A DNA stretch of 64,000 nucleotides from Gymnorhina tibicen (lineage: Eukaryota > Chordata > Aves > Passeriformes > Artamidae), in contig VXAZ01001045.1 of the NCBI GenBank assembly GCA_013399875.1, forward strand, positions 715,346 to 779,345, in the 5' to 3' direction. Below the pieces are notes generated by a model, which saw nothing but the letters and a program-made list of their open reading frames with translations, did no database searches and was not told the origin of the DNA. The translations under genes were made by a program, and so were the position numbers. Of the stretch, positions 63,463-64,000 are shown piece after piece (position 1 is the first letter of the stretch; every line of letters starts with the position of its first letter).

Positions 63463-64000
63463 AACAAATGTCAGGGTATGTTAGAAAAACAGTCTCAGGC
63501 CCTTAGGATGGATTGAAAGACTGAGTTTTGTTTTCTGAGCTAGTGGTGTAACAGTTAGACTATTGTGCAAAAGGTAATTTCTGTTGCCCGCCTTCTTCAT
63601 CCCTACTTTTACTGGGCTGCTGTAAGTGATTTTGAGGTCAGCTGTTAAACTGCTGGTTTTTTCTCCTATTAGCCATCATGAGTAACCATAGTCATGTATT
63701 TTTAAACTAGCTTTCATAGTAATGAAAGTGTGAATGGGAGGATGTTGAGGGGGAAGTGCAAGACTGACCTTTTGACACAAATTGCAAGATAGTTGTGTAC
63801 TATAGATTGTTTATTAAAAAAAAAGAAAATCTCCTTTATTTCTCTCTGCTTGGCTAACTCAGGAGGCTTCAGCTCTAATTCTGAAGTGATTCTGGGTGGT
63901 TTAAACTAATTTTTGAAATTTCAGACCTGTTTCAGTGACAGTTGTATATTTACTACTGTTTTAGATTGCTCATATTGGTTTTATCTTTCTTGTTTAACTG

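Larger units (their letters stand above)
44337..64000 (+). other. PUDP: PUDP intron 1 (first 19.7 kb, open at the window end)
   Basis: From the exon 1 donor to the window end I find no segment resembling PUDP exon 2, which should begin by completing D28 and continue as TERLY or similar. The intron holds a CA/TG palindromic microsatellite (45.4 kb), CR1 3' ends (46.9 and 59.0 kb) and two LTR remnants (57.6-58.3 and 60.6-61.3 kb). It also has AAT, ATA and TA repeats. The rest is AT-rich and featureless to reading by eye. Confidence 0.85.

Overview
The window looks like avian nuclear DNA. It is AT-rich and almost entirely non-coding. It carries many 5'-truncated CR1 LINE copies with typical bird 3' ends and several avian-type retroviral LTR remnants, and its two genes have vertebrate exon/intron structure. 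The species cannot be told from the sequence. There is no bacterial, phage, CRISPR or operon content, and most long open frames are chance frames or decayed repeats.

Left part (1-20,909, minus strand): the first five coding exons of steroid sulfatase (STS). In transcript order they are 20909-20757 (start codon 20902), 19041-18920, 16050-15928, 10325-9902 and 111-1, the last cut by the window edge. All junctions have AG/GT splice sites and all phases join. The exons encode about 308 residues: a signal peptide, the metal-binding DD, the CTPSR motif with the formylglycine cysteine (C73), the KWH motif, the two-helix membrane hairpin and the HVH histidine. The rest of the gene lies left of the window.

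Middle (20,910-44,250): 23 kb of 5' flank. It holds a 1.1 kb CR1, a solo-like LTR at about 28.7-29.5 kb and simple repeats. The first STS coding exon begins with a splice acceptor, so at least one non-coding STS exon should lie here; I could not place it firmly.

Right part (44,095-64,000, plus strand): a CpG-island promoter and the first exon of PUDP (HDHD1, pseudouridine-5'-phosphatase), with the HAD motif DMDG. It is followed by more than 19.6 kb of intron 1 containing CR1 pieces, two LTR remnants and microsatellites. STS and PUDP are head to head, as they are at human Xp22.31. They act in separate pathways: ER hydrolysis of steroid sulfates, and cytosolic dephosphorylation of pseudouridine 5'-phosphate. 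Their link here is position and possibly a shared promoter region.

I found no convincing novel system. The points most worth checking are the missing STS 5' exon, CR1 sequence beside the PUDP promoter, an ambiguous splice-like site near 43.4 kb, and an LTR with intact-looking TATA and polyadenylation signals in PUDP intron 1.
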